Assembly: GCF_036417845.1 (NCBI RefSeq) | Contig: NC_089982.1 | Span: forward strand, 47,765,684 to 47,829,683 | From: Apteryx mantelli | Taxonomy: Eukaryota; Chordata; Aves; Apterygiformes; Apterygidae | Length of the DNA stretch: 64,000 bases | Reading direction: 5' to 3' | Part shown: positions 26,201 to 38,678 of the stretch, one piece after another | How positions within the stretch are numbered: the stretch's first letter is position 1 | How the letters are laid out: each line of letters begins with the position of its first letter | Translations under genes and position numbers: made by a program | The notes under the pieces: model-generated | Database searches by the model: none | The model's input: the letters and a program-made list of their open reading frames with translations, nothing else | What the model was told of the DNA's origin: nothing

Positions 26201-29200
26201 ATGCTCATCTGAATAAACCACTTTAAAATACCATCATTGTGGCTTTTCTGGACAACTAGTGATGCATCATGAGAGCTCAGTCATTGTGGCACAGGAAATA
26301 CTTCTCTAGGCAGCAGTAATCACTCTGGAAATGTAATAACTAATAAATCAGATTCCAAATACAGAGTTGGAAGGCACCATTCAACTTTGGTAGGCAACTG
26401 CTTGAGGAGAAAAGATAAAAAAGTCAGAAGACCCAGGAAGAAGAAACTGGAATTGCGAGTGGAGTACTTCCTATATTCATGAACTACAGCTTGACTTTAT
26501 GGGGCAGGCACATTGCAGAATGGCTTTGAAAGTAGCTTGCAACTGAAATGTTTGCATATGCTGAAGCCATGGCACAACACAATCATACAGATTTGCACGG
26601 TGGATAGACAAATAATATAAGCATGAAACTGGACACAGTCTTAACTATTACTGTAGACATATACATATTTAAAAATGTAAGATAATGAGCCACATATGGA
26701 TTGGGATGTAAATTATGCCACACAGCAAAGTGAAGCTTTGATTACAAGACGGATGGGCATACTTACGATAACTATAATCTGGCTAGCATTAATAATTTGA
26801 TGGCAACCACAGTGTAAGACCTCTGGTAATTCTGACAATGTTTTCTGGTTGCTTGAGCCTGTGCAGTAGTACCTTCACTGCCTTTGTGAGCCTATCTAAT
26901 TACAATAAATTTACCTATGATGTGATCACACAGTTATGTGGGCAGAAAGGCCTAACAAAATTATATTAATCTTCCCAACCAAAGAAAGAAGCACTGTGGG
27001 GAAGGAGAGCCAACATAGTTGAATCCTCCTTGGCTGCCAGAATGGTGGGTGGTAGGCCACTGGCACCTGCTTCGTGTTAGAGGAAGTAGCCTTTCATTAT
27101 GAATATAAGATTAAGTATTTACTACAGGATCTAAATGTGTTTACTAAGAAATTCTATTCAATAATGAAACTTTTAGAAGAAATATATTGTGTTGATTTGT
27201 CTCTACTGAAGGACATCTTAATACTAAGCTGCACCTTTTGTTAATATTTAAATAGGGGTCAGACAACACCAGTCTGAATTTGCATTCATAATTCCTTTAC
27301 GAAAAGACAGTTTGACATGCTCGCCTCCTTTTTCTCTTTGCTGTGTATTCAGCTTTAGTTGCAAAGATCATTTACTGTGCTAATGCCTTACCCCTTTAAA
27401 AAGTCTGTTCATGCCATGTCTCATGATGAATACCCATTTGTAAACAAAGTAGTGATTCATTATTATAGCTGAAGGGCATCGTTTTACCTGGATGTAAATT
27501 CATCATTTTTTAATGCCTCACAGCTTGATGCTGGAAATCTCATCAAGCACTCTGAAAGCTTCATGACACAGACTGATGATCCAAACAACTAACTTAATAA
27601 TGGCATCAGCAACTGGAGGTTAGTATCAACCAGAAAAAGAATGGGCCAAGTTCATCCCTAGCATAAGCCTAATAAAGTCAAAGTAGGTACCCTGGGGATC
27701 AATCTATTTACTGCAAACAATATATTTGACCCCTTTTTTTCCTGTTCTGAGCTAATTTTTATGAGTCTAGCTATACTGTAAAAGTACTCTGTAGACAACA
27801 CATTGAAGTGTATTTTTTTAAAAAGGTTAGGTACTAAACACTATAAACAGAACACTACTTTCTCAGAATGGTTTCAGAAAAGCTAATCATCTGTGCATAT
27901 TTTACTACAGCTCAGCTGGAGGTAAACATTTCTCAGCTGTTAATTATTACCCCTCACCTGAGATGTGGTAACTGCCCATGTATGTACTTCTGGTCTGCTC
28001 CACTGCATAGCTAAATAACTTTCAGTAAAACCGCCAGGGATTTTTTTGGTTTTGTTTTCTTCTGTCTTGTGGAGTGTATACCTCTATGCATCTCTGCATG
28101 ACCTGGGAATCCACTGATGAACATAAGGTATCATCTGAATTCAGGTTGAACAAATCACAACTGTCTTAAGGAAGATCTTCTGCTATGGACTCTGAGGGAT
28201 TCTAGAGGACTGTAATCATGACAACTGCCTCATTATTATATCCTTTGTTATCAGTCTTTCTGCAATGTTTGCTATATTAACCTCAGCCTCTAAAGAAATC
28301 CAAGAACTAACTCTTAAAATTAGGGACCTTAGTTCTTTCCTAGATTTCTGTGATAGCTCAACAGTAAGTCTAATGTCTTGTGCCAACTGATGTAATCATA
28401 CCTGGCAAACAGTGCCTGGGAACTGCCAGTTTCAAGCTAGAGACTGACAAATGAATAGCTTTTTTTTCTGAGGACTGCCAGGTGCTTGAAGTTAGATGTA
28501 AAGGACTTAGGTATTGCCTTGAAGCTAAGCTGTTTCATCCTCTCTTTGATAGTAATAAATGGAAGAAATTCATGAGTCAGATGAATGTAATAGTACTCAG
28601 ACCCCAAAGGTGACATCTGCCACCTTCTAGATGCTTTTTTTTTATGTTTTTGTCTTTTTTTTAAGATATTGATAATTTCTACAGTCTTGTCATTCCTTTC
28701 CTCCACTAAAGTTATTTTAACTCTTATTTGGAACAAATTCTTCAGATATTTCACGGCAGTTGATATGTCTTTAATGGTACAGCTGGGATACCCATGTTAA
28801 CACTAGTCCTTTTCCACTTGTACTTCTGGCATCACAGAAATAGGGTGAGTGCTCAGCTAAGTAATTTTCCTGACTATAAGAATTCAGGCACAACTACACA
28901 TAGACAGCTGCTTGTATTTGCCAGGTCATCTGTACGCGTTAGTGACCTTGCAGTTGCAATTCCATTGCAGGACCAACTATAACATGCATGCTAGGTATGA
29001 AAACACTATTCACTACTTTAGGAATACTGATTTGTAATAATTTTAGGGAAGTTATTAACACAGTAAGACAAGTACTTTGTATGTGTACTGAACTTTCTTG
29101 TGTTAAGATGTTGGATACATTCAAAATGGGGTTCTCAACAGAAGCAAAAGTCATTCTAAAGAAACAGGATATCAGGGGTGGTTACAACACAGCATATAAG

Positions 29201-30023
29201 TGAAGATGCTGATATTCGAGGCTTGGTCAAAAGTACATATATGTACATATTATACATATAGGTCTAAATGCATAAAAAGAATTACTGAGGAATGGAGGAT
29301 GGCAACAAGGAAGGAGCAGGGACAAAAAGATGAGGAACTATCAGGAAGTGGAGTGATACAGAGCCAGGTCAACTGGAGGTCTGGTCATGTTCCTGAAGTA
29401 TGATAACCTGTAGAGAACGCATATATGTGCATATATTTTAAAGTCATTTTCTCCTAAATCTCTCAGTTCTCAATGAAATTCTTTGCTGCTGCTCCTACCT
29501 TCTGAGAAGCAATCAGTTGAGTCTAATGAGGTAACAGTGAAAATCTAATTATCCTCTTTCATAATAAAAGAGCTAGCAGGCATTTGAGAAAATTGAAAGA
29601 CAACATGCTTGAAGTTAAAAGAGAACATTTTCATACAGCACATAATTAATGTGTTAACTCTCTGCAACAAGATAACAATGATGTTAGCAGCAGACAGAAA
29701 AAGCATACATTCAATGAAAATATTCAGTTACACTAGACAATATTAAAATACATTTTTATAGATGTAAAGCAATTAGAGAATTGCTAGATATTTCAGATAT
29801 TATGACAAGCTGATAAAAGCCAGGAAATGAAAGTAAAGCTGAACAATACTACATATTCCTCTATTCACAATTCACTGTTATCACAACTATTATACAAAAC
29901 AGATCACGCACCACAACTCAAATTCTGATGGCTTCAACTTTTATCATGCATCTCTTGCTCAAGATCTTTCCCCTCCCTTTATCCCCATTCTGTTTTCTAA
30001 GAAAATAATGTGTACATCTGTTG

Positions 30024-30042
30024 TTTTTTTTTTTTTTTTTTT
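30024..30042. repeat. Poly-T tract
   Basis: A run of 19 T. No retroposed gene body is recognisable beside it, so it is listed only as a homopolymer. Confidence 0.9.
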
Positions 30043-33000
30043 GGTCAGTTCTGCTGTATATATTAGTCTGCTGATGATCTGTAAATAGAGAATGGATAAG
30101 AGGTGGTGGCATCTTCAATGGACAAAATTAATGTTGTGGTCTACAGTCTTTAATGTACAATTGTTCTAACACCAATAAATTATTTTCTTCAAATATTACT
30201 TATATTGGATGAACCAGAAGCATAGTGACTAAATATTTTGTTCATCAGCATCTGCACACGAACCTTTACCTTTTGTATGATGAAAATACGTAGTTCCTTC
30301 TAAAGAAGGCTATGTGTGCACGTATGTGTGCCCAGCCCTCATTCAGCAGACTAGCACATCCCACACATCATCAATCAGGAGGGCATGCTTTGCAGGCTTT
30401 ACTTTACCCATCCTCTTTGTCTCTGAGGTTTCTGTAGAAAACTGTAATAGAAAAACATTACTTTAAAATGAGAACAGTAGCTGAAAGTGACTTTAAATCC
30501 ATAACAAAAAAATCCCTTATCCATATATTAAAGTTCATCTACCATTGATATTTGTAAAGAGGTATCAGGCAATGTGAAAAAGTAATTTCAGCCTTAGCCT
30601 AACTGATTTTATTTTATTTTTTAAAGGATGTGCCCATAATTGCCATAATTGTCCACTGAAGAATCTATTTCAACTTTTCTGGAGTATTTGATGCTGGCCA
30701 TTGTCAGTTACTTTAAAATACTAAATAAATAGACTGTTTATTTGGTTTGGTATAGCAGTTCCTATGAAAGGCTAGCCTATTTTACTTCTGTAGCTTTATC
30801 CCCTAAGATTAGTGTAGGTGTGATTGTCAGGTTCTTAACAAATGCTTATTAAGAAGCAATTATTTAGTTTTCACACCCCTGTCTTTTCTGTGGATAGTAT
30901 AAAGCAGAGGAAGTACAAGTAATGGCGTATCTATTTTTAGGTTAAGAGAGTAAAGGATTATAGCTATTTCTGCACTTCCCAGGTAACTAGGCCTTTAAGC
31001 TGTTTTAAAACAGTTAGATTTGTAACTCACAGATTACATATTTTCATAGTCAGTGAAGTGATTTATATTTGCACAGAAATTGAAATTTCCAATACAGAAA
31101 TATGCAGTTGAAAAGTACAGAATTATTTTGTTTTGTATGTTGTTTCAACTTCTAACAGTAAGTTTCAATTAAAATATCTATTAGTTTGCACTGAGAATAC
31201 TGAAAAGACCAGTAGTACAAAACCTACTGTGCTGTTCTATAGACACAGCAATAATGAAAACATTGCTAAAGGAATGAAATTTGCCAACTACTGATGAGAC
31301 TCGAGAGAAATTCCTTAACAGATGTTTCTTACATCAAATAGATACTTTGCCTTCTTTGATTATGATGATCTTGAGAATTCATGATTTGATTCAATGATCG
31401 ACATCTCTTCGGTAGTCTCATAAAAAACAAATTCTTGCAGTAGGTTTTCCTTACACATGGCAGCTGGTAAAATATATTTATGGCCCTGAGTCCCTTATGG
31501 TGAAGTTGTGTCACAGCATTCTGTGTCCATGACATCTTTAAGGTTGTGCCAGCACATCACTCATACACTGATGAATCGACATCCCATTTTCTCTGTCATT
31601 TTTAAGCTGCTATCCTTGCAGTAACCAGTGACTACTGTACTACTAGCTGACCTGACCACTTACTTGCCGAAAATTTCAACTGCTATACTCCAAGATGATT
31701 TATTATTCACTGCAAACAACTTCAACAAGCTTCCAATAACAGCTGTTATTCTTTATTTTCAAATGTCCAACACATGCGATGCACTGAATTTTACTCCATC
31801 TAGATAATTTATTTCCTTAGCTTTAAGTTTCATTGTTAAACACTTCTGAGGCATCTTTCCAGAATAGTTATCAAACTCATTCTAGAATAAACAGTCACAA
31901 CGTAAACTGAGAACTTCAGCAGTTTATACCTAGGACTGTAATTAGACACATGAGAGCAAGAAAACAGTAGTCCAAGATGCTAGATAAGCCTGGGAATAGG
32001 GAAGGGTCAGATAGACATTCCGTTTTAACACAATATCCAAAATCTATTTGTTCCATTTTTTAAAATTTATTTTTAGGACTCTTCAAATCTAGGATCATGG
32101 TAATAGTATTTTCTAACTGTAATATATGCCTTGTCCCAACAATGTCTGCTCAGCTCATAAAATACACAGTGTACATGTAAGACCGATGAAGTACAGCCAT
32201 TTTTGCAAAAAATAGCCAGAAACAAACAGCCCATTGCACAGACACTGAAAAGAAATTTTTCCCAAAGAAACTGTAGTATCCTCTTAATTTTTCAATTATT
32301 ATGAGATTTTCAGAGTTACATTGTAGCCTTTTGTCAAATGTTCATACCCTGTCAATTTTCACTGATTTTCTTAGAGAAAATAGATCATCTGCTCCACAGC
32401 TCAAGTTAAATTTTCTGCTGCTTTCAATTCCAAAAATTTTGAGAAAGTTAAAATCAGTCATCAAAACAGAACTTGGAATGCACTGATATGCATATTTAGA
32501 GGTTCTGGTATAGAAATATGTCATAGTATATTGTTATTCTATTTCATTTTCTGTCTGCAAAAATACTAATGCCAATCACTTTTTAAAAAATGGTGCAGAG
32601 TAAAAAAAATGCTTACACTGACTTCCATCTAAGTAGATAACAAAAATCTGTAGTTTTAGGCTAAGTTTCCTTCACATCGTAATTTTCAATTTTTTTGTAG
32701 TTTAAGGAAATAAAGCCTATATATTAATTAGCATGCAATATCAGCAATAACTCTTTAAAGTTTTAGTAAATAAAGAAAACCAGTAAAATGTTATACCTCT
32801 TAACAATTTGCTTTGGTATTTATTTTGTTAGTGTGAATAACAATTCAAGTACCTGGCATGGCAGCTGAATGTATGTGATTTATTTTTGCTGTCCAAGGCA
32901 TCCTTAAGTTTTTTATGACTAGGCTGAAAAAACTATGGATCTTTAGTCAAGATAAATGACTTCTCTTAAAAAATACATCTTTACAATAAATATTTTTAAC

Positions 33001-34257
33001 ATAGTTAAACTTTCTTCTTCCAATAGCATAAGCCAGGCAAAACTGCAATTGAAATCAATGGACCTATGTCAACCTATAACTGGCATTAGAGGAACAAAGA
33101 CTTAGATTCTTAATGTAATACTTCTTAATAGCAAGTCACCCAATTTGACTGCATTCACAAGAGATGCAAATCCTTTAGCTGGATAACTCCAGCAATACAG
33201 TTTTTTAACTATAATATTCATGCTGAACAATAGTGAATTTGAACATCTGAGCTTATCCTATTAGCTTAAAAAATACACTTTAAAAAATATCACCTTGCCT
33301 ACTTCTTGCACATAAATCATAGAGTGCCACCTTGCTTTTGCAGCCCTTACCTTTTCAACTGCTAAAAATTGCTGGCATCATTAACTCACTTCATATTATG
33401 CTATTTCTCCTTCTGCCCAACCTGTCACCTCCTCATTTTCTCCTGCATCACCCAGCTTGACAGAAGCACTTGCAGTAATATTTTTCTATTTCTTGACTTA
33501 TTCAGATTCTACTATATTGCCAGCTTCCTCCTGAGAGCGCTGCTGTATTGTGAGTCTATTTTCTGTGGTTTTAAGTAGAACTATCACAGACTTCCAAGCA
33601 CCACAAGAACTGCAATATTGTGTCCTACAGATACACTACTTATTTCCAACTTAGCCCATGATTTATCTCTGATTCATGAAGACAACTGGCTTTTCCAAGG
33701 GAAATGCATACAGCCCACCTTATGGTGGACTATACAGCTATCTCACTGACATTGGTAGGGAACGCATTCTATTTGTATACAGTGTATGCAGGACATTACA
33801 CGTTACATATATTCACAACTTCTGAAGAATCAAGCAGATTTGTATTCTGTGTTGTTCAACTGTATGTGACTGATTTTTACAGCTGCTGATCATAGCTATT
33901 CTTTTGTATACTTTACAAGGCTTTATATAAAATTGGCATATAACAAATAAATGAGCGTCATTTTTCTTTTCAAAATATTTTTAAAAGGATAACTACATAA
34001 TAGTAGTGATTGCCCCATGGATAGATTGATATTGAACACTATTAAAATCACAAAACTGTTGATACAACATTAATTCAGTAAGGAATTAGAGCACAATTAA
34101 TTCCAAAAACCATGATTTCTAAAAGGTCTTACAATCAAACAAGTTTGGTGACATTATTAGACTAGATGCAATTTTGATTAAAAGCTGCTTGTAAAAATAC
34201 AAAATAAGTAAAACCATCAGAAAGACATGAAAAAGTAAAGCTATAATTATCAAATTG

Positions 34258-34760
34258 AGATGTCCATAGTGGGGCTCTATCAAGCACTAGTCTTAGTCCT
34301 ACGCACTTCAACATTTTTAGCAATGGTCTAGACAAAATATAAAAGCATCACAGGTGACTCAAAAATTTAACTTAACATTTAAACTTTGTCTGAAGATATG
34401 CTCTGTGCTGCACTCTGCAGTTCATGGTACTATGACTGTCCAGACCAGAGAACATGTTAAAAACGAACATGACTCCTTTCCTGTTCATACTCTTCAGTGG
34501 GAATTAGATGTAGCCTATGTAAAATGGATAATGTGTTTTAATACAGCTAAATGCATGTTTTTTTGTAGCTAGGATCTGTGAGTTTAGTTCATGCTTAAAG
34601 GATGGGGTAATGTATGAATGGAAGAAATGAGTCTGAAAGAGACTTACAGCCCAGCTGTGTACTTTCACTTGAACACGTTCAAGTATTTACTGTCATGTAA
34701 TGGCTAAGACAAGAAGCAGTCTGGGGAAAGAGCTGGCTGGTTATACAAAGGTATAGAGTA
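34258..34760 (+). mobile_element. Ancient, degraded CR1-like LINE fragment
   Basis: The segment at 34,265-34,370 follows the CR1 reverse-transcriptase region around the sequence for 'IFINDLD'. The wording near 34,330 (CAATGGTCTAGACAAAAT) corresponds to the TCAATGATCTGGAC block of CR1. The segment at 34,530-34,660 follows the later CR1 region, with GGATGGGGTAATGTATG then TCTGAAAGAGACTTA. Both are heavily mutated and in the same order and orientation as in CR1, so one old element is likely. Borders are uncertain and no frame is open. Confidence 0.6.
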
Positions 34761-36059
34761 GACCTGCCATAAGAGCAGCATATCATTTGGCCTTTCACTT
34801 GCTCATATCATGTTGATCCTCATATCTGGTATATATAGGGGAAAAGAAGATAGATGAAATACTAGTCTAGCTACAGAAGAGCATTTGTTTCTCACATCTA
34901 TCTCTGAAATGTGCAGGTTGATTTCAAGCACTTCTGTTCTCTTTTGTGCCAACTCATATGTTGTATGTTAGATGATTTAGACACATGAGACTTACAGAGT
35001 TATGGTTTGACCTGTTCTGGGATAAAGTTAAGTTTTAAGGAATATTTATTAAAGAAGATAATATTAGGAAGCATTCAGGTAGTGTAATAACAAAGACTTG
35101 GGTACATGGGTACATGGAAGCTATGGAACCTAGGACCTGGAATTTGTTCCCAAGTCCAACAATTTAGATATAACTAAAGGAACATTTCCCTGCTGCTGAG
35201 TCTGGATCCCCTCCCTAATAAGTCTCATCTCCATGCTGGGAATGGGGAACACACTGTTTCTTCCTACTGTTTCAGCCTATGTTGGTTCCTGTGGGAAAGA
35301 CCACTTGGAACTGTGGTTGAAGGAGAGCCACAGCATGCCCCAAATCAATCAGGGAATGAGGCTGCTGTGGCACAGAATGAATAAAATAGAGTTCATCAAT
35401 CCTAGCTAGTTTGGATTATTTAAATATACAGTTGCTGTCCAGACAGCAAAGACTGAAATGAAATGGCTACACATAGTAAAAATATAAAATATGAGTAACA
35501 TTTTACAATATACAATATATCAGTAAGATGATGCCGACCGACTAAAAGTATTGAGCAATAACTCTACAACTGTGACCACCAGTAGATAGAGCACCAGAGA
35601 GCTTTTTCCAGATGGTTCATAAAGCTGCTCTGTCTTAGTATGGAATCAAATGTATGGTGTTTTGAGATAAATGTAGGCAGATCAGACGAAGGCAGGTCAG
35701 GTAGATTTAAAGTATATCAGAGGCTTTTTTGGATCAAGTAGGAAACCAAAACATACTGCTTCTCACACCTTATCCCCTCATGTCAACTGAAAAAAGGAAT
35801 CCCTGAATCTTGTGTGGTTGTTACTTCTCTCAAGCTGCTGAGTGTTTAATTGTAAAACAAGCAGCATTTAAATGTACAGATGATACAAACGTACATATAG
35901 CCACAAATTGCAAAATGACTCAGATGTGGCTGCAGGCAAAGAGAGTGTGTTTTTCCCAAATTAATCTTATTTTGTTAATACTGGTCTTTGCTTTTAATTT
36001 GCCTATGTTTCTATTCTGGCTAGGATCTTAGAATTATTTCTGTGTAATATCTGCCAATT

Positions 36060-36170
36060 TAATTAATGGGCTGCTTACTCCCTCTTTCAGATCATTAATA
36101 AAATAATGTAAGTAAGACCAGTTCTAACACTAATCCCATGGTGCCTTGGCAGACACCTCCCACACAACAT
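36060..36170 (-). mobile_element. Short old CR1 fragment, reverse orientation
   Basis: The run starting GATCATTAATAAAATAATG and continuing through AAGACCAGTTCTAACACTAA to CCATGGTGCC is the diverged reverse complement of the CR1 block that encodes the stretch before the FADD motif. In the CR1 at 11,690-12,523 the same block lies on the plus strand at about 11,765-11,835. No open frame remains. Confidence 0.6.
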
Positions 36171-37978
36171 CATTCATCATATCCTTTGTTTGGAGATTGC
36201 TTGGAAAATACAGCGAAGCAAAACAAGGCTGTCCACCTGCTTGGCTATGTCAACCACAGGGAGCATATTACACCAATTACTGAAAAACTTCATGAACTTT
36301 ATTTGCTTCTTGCTGCAATTTGGAAAATGGAGAGTGTTGACGAGGTTCTAGAGAAGAGCTCTAACCTTTTTAGTCCTGGATACCTGAGACATGGGTTCAG
36401 CAACCAGGACCAAGGTATATGATCTTGGCAATAATTTATAGAATCACATTCCTACTTTTTAAAAAGAGGCACTACTGATTTAATTGAGGTAAAGAGATAT
36501 AAAATCTCAGTTTAAAAAAACGGACTAAAAAATTTCAGCTTTTAAAAGGAGAAAGCTTAACATGCTCCCAAACCAGAGAATATCAGGCTGAAAATGACTT
36601 TAAGAAGTCAGCTTCCTTTGCATCTTTGACACCAAAATTTATTTAGCATTAGCTAAATTGTATTTAAGTTACTTTGGACTTCTTAATCCAAAAACTTCTA
36701 TAGAGACTTCTACAAATGGAAGATTCTCAAGATAACTTTTTCTGCCAGATAATGAACTATGTAATTGTTTTCTTAGCTATCACTGAGTCATTTTTCATGC
36801 TAGTGGTTTGCATATCTTCCTTGCGATAATCTGCTGTCATAGTGTGGTGCTGTAGTTTTTCTTTCTGGTAAATCAGCCTACTGATGGTCAAAGCAAGATT
36901 TTTCCCCTTTGAAAAAACAAATGTAAAATAAGATGTTTAGTGTCATTGTGAGCCTCAGCAATCTTTATTCTATTCGTGTAAATATTTTACATAATTTCTT
37001 GTGAGTCATAGTGGAAGCTTCCCACTACTATAAAAAGAGTCCAGGAGCCCTACTTTTGGACAGCAGTCTGCTCAAACCAAAGACAATTGTACTTGACTAT
37101 TTCTTTGAGCAGCTTCCTACTGTGTACTTTATTATGTTGTTTGTAGACATAAATTCTGTCCCCATATGCTTCTGAAGTCCAGTTATAGGTCTTCTGTGGT
37201 TTATTTTATGATGTTGTTTTTTTTCCTCACCAGATTCTACTTAGTAGCAACCAACATTAACACTTCCCTAGTTATTCCAGGATCTAAAACCAGTGCTGAT
37301 CTTTCACTCACATAACACAGCTTCTCTTTTCCTTAGATCTGACCTCCAGTCATACTACTTAAGATGGTGGGGGGAAAACAGGCACAGTTCAGAACTACAT
37401 TCTTAACAACTGTCCTTAGCCTGTAATGGACCGCACTCTATTAATACAAAATACTAACCAGTTATGAAGTTTGCATGAGGAAACTGAAGGCATAGGTTGG
37501 AAAACAGTAAAGAGTTTGAAATATCTGAAGACAAAAGGAAAAAATAATTTCTAATATTGCAATGTTGCCACCACTTCAAATGAAAAAGTGTATCCAAAAG
37601 CAAAGTTTTTGTCCTTCTTGAACTTTCCAGGGCTCCTGTCAAATGTCTTCCTCACCAGCTTCTTATATACTTTATATACTTTGCTAAATAACTTTGCTGC
37701 CAAAGAAACATTCTCCCTACTTTACAAACCCGGAGATATTTTATTGCATAGAAGCCTACCTCTTACTGGTCTAGCATTTGAATCAACAGCCCTTTAATGA
37801 TAGTTGCCTGCCAACATCTCTTATAAATGGTATTTCAGTAACAGGATGAAAAAATAAAAGCGCTGCAGCATGTGCAAAGTAAGGTTGAAAATTTGGTTAA
37901 GAGACATGAACAATCTCACACAGAATTCAAAAACACAGCAGGAGAAATCTGGCTGCCTAATAGTGTGGATCTTAGAAG

Positions 37979-38678
37979 CACAGAATCATGCAGATTTGGA
38001 AGTGAGATCAGGTTCCCAGAGTCTTCTCAGAAGCATTTAGAAAATCTCCACAGATGGAGATTTCACAAGTACCCTGGACAACTTGTTCCTGTGCTTAACC
38101 ACTCTTTCTGAATTTTTGTTTTCTTATATACAATCAGAATTTCCCTTGCTGAAACTTGTGTTACATTGGCTACTGTCCTCTTTGCTGTGCACCTCTGAGA
38201 AAAGCTTCTGCATCTGCAGTAACTTCTCACTTCCTTCAGCAGGTAAAGACAGCAATTAGAGAAGTGTAGATGGCCTTACCCTTCTCTTCTACCAAGCAAA
38301 CTCAGCTCCCTCTGCCTCTTCTTGTACTTCATGTGCTACAGTCCCCTAAACACCCTGGTGGCCCTTGGCAGGACCTTCTCTAGTTTTTCAATGCCTTTCT
38401 TGCACTGAGGAGTCCAAAGCTACACACAGTAGCCCAGATGTGGCTTCAGGTGTGCCAGCTAAAGGCAATAATCACCTTGCCCTGATGGTTGCATTCCTTC
38501 TGATGTAGCACCGAATGCGGTTAGCCTTCATTGCCACAAGGGCGCACTACTGACTCATTTTCCAACAGGACCTTCCTTTTCCCCCGCAGATCCTTTCCTT
38601 TTCCTTCTCAGCCAATCAGTCCCTAACCAGTACCGTTGCATGGGTTATTTCATCCCAGTTGCAGGACTTGATTTGAAA
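37979..38678 (-). mobile_element. CR1 LINE 3' fragment, reverse orientation
   Basis: The left border carries CACAGAATCATG, the reverse complement of the CR1 3' tail, followed by the usual reversed 3' region. The block around 38,340-38,480 (ACCCTGGTGGCCCT, AGATGTGGCTTCA) and the right end (CCCAGTTGCAGGACTTGAT) match reversed CR1 3' sequence in order. It is 5' truncated, moderately diverged and carries no open frame. Borders are good to perhaps 10 bases on the left and 20 on the right. Confidence 0.88.

Larger units (their letters stand above)
12524..34257. other. Gene-free AT-rich intergenic DNA with a few GC-richer islands
   Basis: No coding region is supported. Open frames are short and none is recognised. 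A somewhat GC-richer block at about 19,900-20,950 stands out from the AT-rich background but matches no element I know. The interval also holds a trinucleotide microsatellite (19,189-19,223), a 21-bp palindrome (23,185-23,205) and a 19-base poly-T run (30,024-30,042). Short pieces such as the one near 15,410-15,480 may be remnants of very old amniote repeats. Confidence 0.55.

Noticed and set aside
29233..29246. Perfect palindrome GTACATATATGTAC
   Set aside because: Simple alternating purine-pyrimidine DNA often gives such palindromes, so no function is implied.
36138..36422. 94-codon open frame with HITPITEKLHELYLL, resembling a LINE reverse-transcriptase C-terminus
   Set aside because: The HITP..LH wording recalls L2-like LINE proteins, but it is too short and degraded to call separately from the neighbouring CR1 remnant.
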